From the NCBI RefSeq assembly GCF_020360975.1, contig NW_025408670.1, forward strand, positions 1,240,001 through 1,304,000: a DNA stretch of 64,000 nt, given 5' to 3'. Source of the DNA: Hirsutella rhossiliensis (taxonomy: Eukaryota > Ascomycota > Sordariomycetes > Hypocreales > Ophiocordycipitaceae). The notes under the pieces are model-generated. The model was not told where the DNA came from. It was given only the letters and a program-made list of their open reading frames with translations, and searched no databases. Positions 59,960 to 64,000 of the stretch are shown here, piece by piece. Each line of letters opens with the position of its first letter. Positions within the stretch are counted from its first letter, which is position 1. The position numbers were made by a program, and so were the translations under genes.

Positions 59960-61310
59960 ATCCTTTAAACTAATTTAAACTATAAATACATTGAATTTAT
60001 CGCCTTAAAGCGCCTTAGTAAGGCTATCCGCTATTAGCTCTACGCTCGGTATATATAGTACGTCGATCGCACCGTTCGATACCTCTTAGTAAAGCTAATA
60101 GTTATAAATATCGATATAATAAAAGCGTATTTATAGCGCGGCGATCTTAGCGGTAACGAGGTATATAGTCTAAACGTTATTATACTAGATTTATATACTT
60201 AAGGTATTAAGGGAGACCTAGAGCTCTTTAATAAGGTAGCTTACTTAGATCGATTCTTTTATAACTTATAATAAAGTAAGAAGCTTAGCTTCTATAGTAA
60301 AATTAGTAATAATATCTTACCTATTCGCTTACTATTTAATAAGGCCTTTAAAGAGCTTTATTATATAGGCATAAGAACTTTTATAGTTTATAGTATTATT
60401 AGTAAAGGAAGTATTACTTACTACCTTAAAGTCGTTACTACCCTTAAGGTAGAGAAATAGGTTCTTAGTCTTTAGTAGGTATATAATAGCTCGATCTATT
60501 ACTTTATAATAGAGCGGGCTAAGGTTAACGTTAAATTAAGCGACCTTTAAAGCTATAAATATAATATCTAGCCGCATAATAATAGCTAAGTATAGTATAG
60601 ATCCTACCTTTACTAGGTAGCTATTAATCTTAGTATAAGTAGCGATCTTATTATATTTAAGGAGCTCTTTTAAGCCTATTAGGGTCTTAAATACTCGCCT
60701 ACTAGTTATAAGGTAAGTAATCTTCTTAATATAAGAAGCTTAAGATAGTAAAATAAGTCCCTTTTTCTAGTCTTAGATAATTTTAATACTAAGGAACTAT
60801 TATAGCTTATTACTACCTATTAACTTATATCTTATTTCTAGTTATATAGCTAGGGCTTATACCCTAGAAGTATTTTCCTTTTAAAAGGTAAATATAATAT
60901 TATCTATATAAAAAAAGATAAAGATACTATTAAAGGTAAGGTAGTAAAGCTTATATAGGACCCGCTTAAAGCTAAGTTTTATAAATATACTTATTAAATT
61001 ATAGTACTATAATAGACTTTCTTTACTTATAAAGAGCTTTTTATAAGTATAGGACAATACCGCGCTTTTTATACCTTAGTAGTATTTTTATAAATACTTA
61101 GTTATTAAGTTTAGTATTAATAAACGTATTAACTATATTATATTAAATTAGCTAAAGGTTAAAGTATACTATAATTATTATTAGCGTTTTAAAGCTTTTT
61201 TTAGCGAGGGTAGCTATATAGGTATCTTACTTATTTTAAAGCTATTAATTACCTTATACTATAAGTTTTACTTTATATTTAAGGAGCTTACTATACTTAT
61301 CGAACTTATA
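59960..61310 (-). pseudogene. Copia C reverse transcriptase and RNase H, RIP-decayed
   Basis: On the minus strand the RT catalytic loop reads FYIDNIIFTF (60,891-60,920; family YVDDI). Then come SYIKKITYL (near 60,730) and VGSILYLAIIMRLDIIF (family GSLLYLA..TRPDI, about 60,640-60,590). RNase H carries the TNFTIEAKLLTL block (family S.TEAEL.AL, about 60,310) and ends with YQEVSNGAIDVLYIPSVELI (about 60,100-60,040; family RQEV..G.I.V.wvpT.emiADGLTK). A plus-strand frame over the same bases looks almost open but is only a shadow. Confidence 0.8.
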
Positions 61311-61689
61311 GATATAAACCTATATATAGTCTAGTACTTAGGTACCTTAGGGCATATTACTAAAGAATATTTCTGCCTATAAGTTTATTTACTTATAACT
61401 CGGTAAGTAATCCCTTTTTACTTCCTTAAATAGCTAACGGAACGTATAGTCTCTTAAGTTATAATACGCTTTTAAAGGTAATAGTAGGTCTTTATAGTTA
61501 AGTTACTTCTTAAAGGTTATTTTTTAAAGCTAGGCTCGATCTTATAGCTTATTACCTAAGCTTTTTAGTATTAAGCTTACGATTATTCCGACTATAAAAG
61601 CGGAAGCCTAGGGCTCTCTTATAAGAGCTACTCTTATAGGAGTTACCTAGGAGGCGGTTTATATTCTAAGGCCTTATAAGGGTATACGG

Positions 61690-62120
61690 TATTTAGTAAG
61701 GATTCTAAACGTAGCGTTTTACGGCTCCTATATTAGGTCTTTAATTATAGTACTTAAAGGCGGCTCCTATATAAATATAGTACTTAAATCGTCGAGCCTA
61801 TTTTTAGGATCTTATAAAGGCGACTCCTATATAATAGTAGTGCTAAGCGGTTCCTAGGCTAAAGCCTTAGTCTAGGGCGGTTCCTAGGCTAATACTACGG
61901 TCTATCCCTCTTTAAGACTATTTTAAGACCTTAAGAGGGCGGCTCCTATACGAACGTAGTACTAGAAGGCGGCTCCTACGCGAACGTAGTACTAAAAGGC
62001 GGCTCCTACGTAAACATAGTACTAAAAGGCGGCTCCTACGCGAACGTAGTACTAGTAAGCGGCTCCTATATTATATCTCTAATTATAGTGCTTAAACTAA
62101 TAAGTCCGTTTCTAGGATCT
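61690..62120. repeat. 30-bp minisatellite in the copia C linker
   Basis: Units of ggcggctcctacgcgaacgt agtactaaaa: four near-perfect copies from 61,938 to 62,057, a partial fifth, and degenerate units at about 61,755 and 61,815. Thirty bases are ten codons, so the array can stay in frame in pol. It lies between integrase and RT. Confidence 0.85.
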
Positions 62121-62169
62121 TACGATAAAGGCTTATTCTATATATAGCTAGCTTATTAGATCGACGCCG

Positions 62170-62960
62170 CGAGTAGGGCGATCGGAGGAGTCTATAGCAG
62201 CGTTAGTAGTAGCTTAAAGCATACTATTATATATTGTCTATTACTCTTCCTACTAGCTCGCCTTCGTTTAAGCTCTTATACTTACTCGTCGTTAGTATTA
62301 TTATTAAGCTTAAAGAGCAGCTCGTTTAAGGCTTATATAGATATAAGCGAAGGAATTTTCTTTTCTTTAAGTAGGGTGATTTATCTTAGGGCTTTTATAA
62401 GCTCTCTAAGGTCTATGTCTTTAATATCTTAGGCTAGCGTCTAGAATATTCTATTAAATAGCTGCCTTTTATCGAATATTATATCTCTTATTAAGATTAC
62501 CTTATTCTTTATAGGAACCTAGACTCTATATACGTTCGAAGATATATAGCCGACTAGATAGCCTATCTAAGCTTATAGGTTAAGCTTCTTTAAGCGCTTT
62601 ACTTTGTTTTAAGCGGGTATAGTTATTATAAAGGCCTTATAGCTATATATATAGAGATGCTTTAGTAGAAGCCTCTTACCTATAACGTTCTAGTAAGGAG
62701 ATTTCTATCGCCTTAACCTTTTATTAATATCTAACCTCTTTTATAACTATAACTTATTATAGAAATATCTAACCTATTACTAGCTTATAGTAAGTATCCT
62801 TACTAACTTACGATCTATTATTAACTATAATACGCTAATTACGCTATTCCGCTATCGCTTATAACTTAAATACGTCTTACTCCCTTAAGAACGAATTTAA
62901 TAATAATAGTCTCTTTAATAAAGTTAAGCTACTTTATTTAGATATATATATAAAGGTAAT
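62170..62960 (-). pseudogene. Copia C integrase C-terminal region, RIP-decayed
   Basis: The minus strand reads IGYLVGYISSNVYRV*VPIK (about 62,565-62,505) followed by NKVILIRDIIFDKRQLFN. This matches the copia integrase/linker motif ..a.iGYLVGYdS.NiyRiWiP....v..trDV.Fde. The stop is a former Trp. The acidic, Leu-rich linker follows (about 62,440-62,290). The catalytic core would lie upstream of 62,600 and is not clearly readable. Confidence 0.75.
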
Positions 62961-62991
62961 AAAGATAAAGGACTTAAACTTTAATAATATA

Positions 62992-63080
62992 GTTTAATAG
63001 GAACGAGGGTATATACCTAAAGTATATATAGTATATAGCTAAGGATTAATAGAGTAATTAACTATATAATTATCTAATTA
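62992..63080 (-). mobile_element. 378-bp MITE, copy 4 (truncated)
   Basis: gtttaatagg followed by gagggtatatacctaaagta, matching the start of copy 3 for about 90 bp, with TA at 62,990-62,991. It then passes into a copia A LTR near 63,080. Confidence 0.85.
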
Positions 63081-63558
63081 TTCTTATATAAAGAGATTTA
63101 AGAAGTATATATAAAATATATAAAGGTAAAATTAAAAGTAAGGGGTCGGATAAGTAGGGCTAAGCTATTTAATTCTTATAAGGGCAGTAATTAAGGTAGG
63201 GGAGTAATTATTATATTGCCTTAATTATCCTTTATTCCTTTATCTAACGCCCCTCTTTATACCTATCTAGTATCTTAATTAATAAAGAAGATCCTACTTA
63301 AAGAAGCTACTAATATCCTTTTAACTACTAAGCTTTTTATTAGTTTTTCCCTTCCTTTCTAGCCGTTACTATTTTATCCGTCTTATCTTTCGCTACCTTT
63401 ATAGGAAGCTATCGCTACTTTTACTTCCCCTCTTACCCTTACCCTCCTCTCTATACCTCCTTTTAGCTCTTTCTTTTAAACCTGTTTTTTAGCTTCCTAA
63501 GTTCCTTATACTAAGGGATATCTCTAAGAACTATAAAATTAAGCTATACTTTATAATA
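63079..63558 (-). mobile_element. Solo LTR of copia A (degraded)
   Basis: About 480 bp, minus orientation, heavily mutated (tcttatataaagag for tctcgcgaagagag; ctttataata at the end for cttcgcgaca). A possible duplication ctaat (63,074-63,078 and 63,559-63,563) leaves three unexplained bases at the left edge, so the boundary is uncertain. Confidence 0.8.
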
Positions 63559-64000
63559 CTAATAGCTAGAATCGCCTTATATCCTTTATCTATAACTAAT
63601 TACTATTATACTAGTACTATTAAGGGCTTATTTACGCTAGTATAGACTAGGTTAGGGATATAGTTAGCGCCCCCTTTATAACTAAGGATCTTACTTCTTA
63701 GTAAGAGAATCTTAGCTATTAAGGTATTAAAAAAGGGGTTTCTCTATAATTATTAAGTAGCTCCTAAGATATCTTCTTTAACTTTTATTATTAATATCGC
63801 GTACTCTATCTATAGTAATTAATACTATTACTTATATTTAATAGGCGGCTATATCTTTTTCGCGGTAGTTATAAGCCTGGTCGGAGGGGTTACCCTTCTA
63901 GGAACTTCTTATTAACTATATATATACTTCTTCTAGCTAGCCTAGCGCGTACTACCTAAAAGGCCTAAGGTTTAAGTCCCGCTAGAGTAATTACGCGGTA
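63559..64000. other. No gene; tRNA-like fragment near the window end
   Basis: AT-rich DNA. At 63,969-63,979 ggtttaagtcc resembles a RIP-mutated tRNA B box (ggttcaagtcc), and ttctagc (63,931-63,937) can pair with gctagag (63,981-63,987). The span between the arms is about 16 nt too short for a tRNA, so at most this is a relic. Confidence 0.2.

Larger units (their letters stand above)
59385..62991 (-). mobile_element. Copia C, truncated Ty1/copia element
   Basis: The minus strand carries the integrase end, RT and RNase H of a third copia family. It is cut on the upstream side by a MITE remnant (62,992) and abuts gypsy B copy 2 on the other. No LTRs, gag or primer-binding site were found. Confidence 0.8.

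Noticed and set aside
60050..61250. Nearly open plus-strand frame that looked like a decayed gene
   Set aside because: The opposite strand carries clear copia RT and RNase H motifs in the right order; the plus frame is a shadow. It shows that long former-Gln frames are weak evidence in this window.
61938..62067. CRISPR-like array of 30-bp repeats
   Set aside because: Units are directly adjacent without spacers, so this is a minisatellite inside a copia polyprotein region of a fungal genome.
63931..63987. Possible tRNA gene
   Set aside because: The B-box-like sequence and a 7-bp acceptor-like pairing are present but the molecule would be about 16 nt too short and no anticodon arm can be drawn.
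1..64000. A novel gene system, biosynthetic cluster or effector gene
   Set aside because: No intact frame above 76 codons and no host-like gene with introns or normal codon use was found; everything recognisable is transposon-derived.

Overview
The window is a transposon graveyard from a filamentous ascomycete (Pezizomycotina-type) genome. I found no intact gene and no recognisable host gene. Over most of the 64 kb the dinucleotides CA and TG are nearly absent, TA is in excess, and CG survives (GCGCGG and GCGGCGGC runs persist). This one-directional CpA-to-TpA decay is the signature of repeat-induced point mutation (RIP). Reading frames remain recognisable because nearly all stops are TAA or TAG at former Gln (CAA/CAG) or Trp (TGG) codons. 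The longest nominal ORFs (60-76 codons) are chance frames. The region resembles an AT-isochore, pericentromere or subtelomere; which of these cannot be decided here. The species is not identified.

Layout. 1-2.0 kb: a less mutated block (about 150-735) and the reverse transcriptase part of Ty3/gypsy element C. 3,109-6,094: a Mutator-like (MULE) DNA transposon with about 150-bp inverted repeats and an 8-bp target duplication. About 7.6-13.0 kb, minus strand: a Tad-like LINE (ORF1 with CCHC knuckles, ORF2 with endonuclease/RT), split by a solo LTR of copia B. 13.2-14.9 kb: RNase H and integrase of gypsy C. 15,898-22,224, minus strand: full-length copia A copy 1, the least mutated element. 22.2-24.9 kb: decayed frames of unknown family. 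25,628-45,833: chromodomain gypsy B copy 1. It contains copia B (26,699-39,089), whose 3' LTR contains copia A copy 2 (32,623-38,955); it also holds a 378-bp MITE and a solo copia A LTR. 46,961-59,380: truncated gypsy B copy 2, split by gypsy D (50,091-59,241, minus strand), which itself carries a solo copia A LTR, and by an inverted MITE. 59.4-63.0 kb, minus strand: copia C pol. 63.0-63.6 kb: a truncated MITE fused to a solo copia A LTR. The last 440 bp hold a tRNA-like scrap at best.

Nesting is supported by target-site duplications read directly: actaa and cttct (copia A), aaggt and ctctc (copia B), tatag/tacgg (gypsy D), tatat, actat and aaacc (solo LTRs), TA (MITEs), atctatat (MULE). Insertion order therefore runs gypsy B, then copia B, then copia A. 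Copia A and copia B share a primer-binding site that looks like half-tRNA initiator-Met priming with one RIP-mutated base, and both have LTR termini TG...GA. No new biological system is evident. The most informative items are the reconstructed nest, the half-tRNA priming site, the 378-bp TA-flanked MITE and the MULE.
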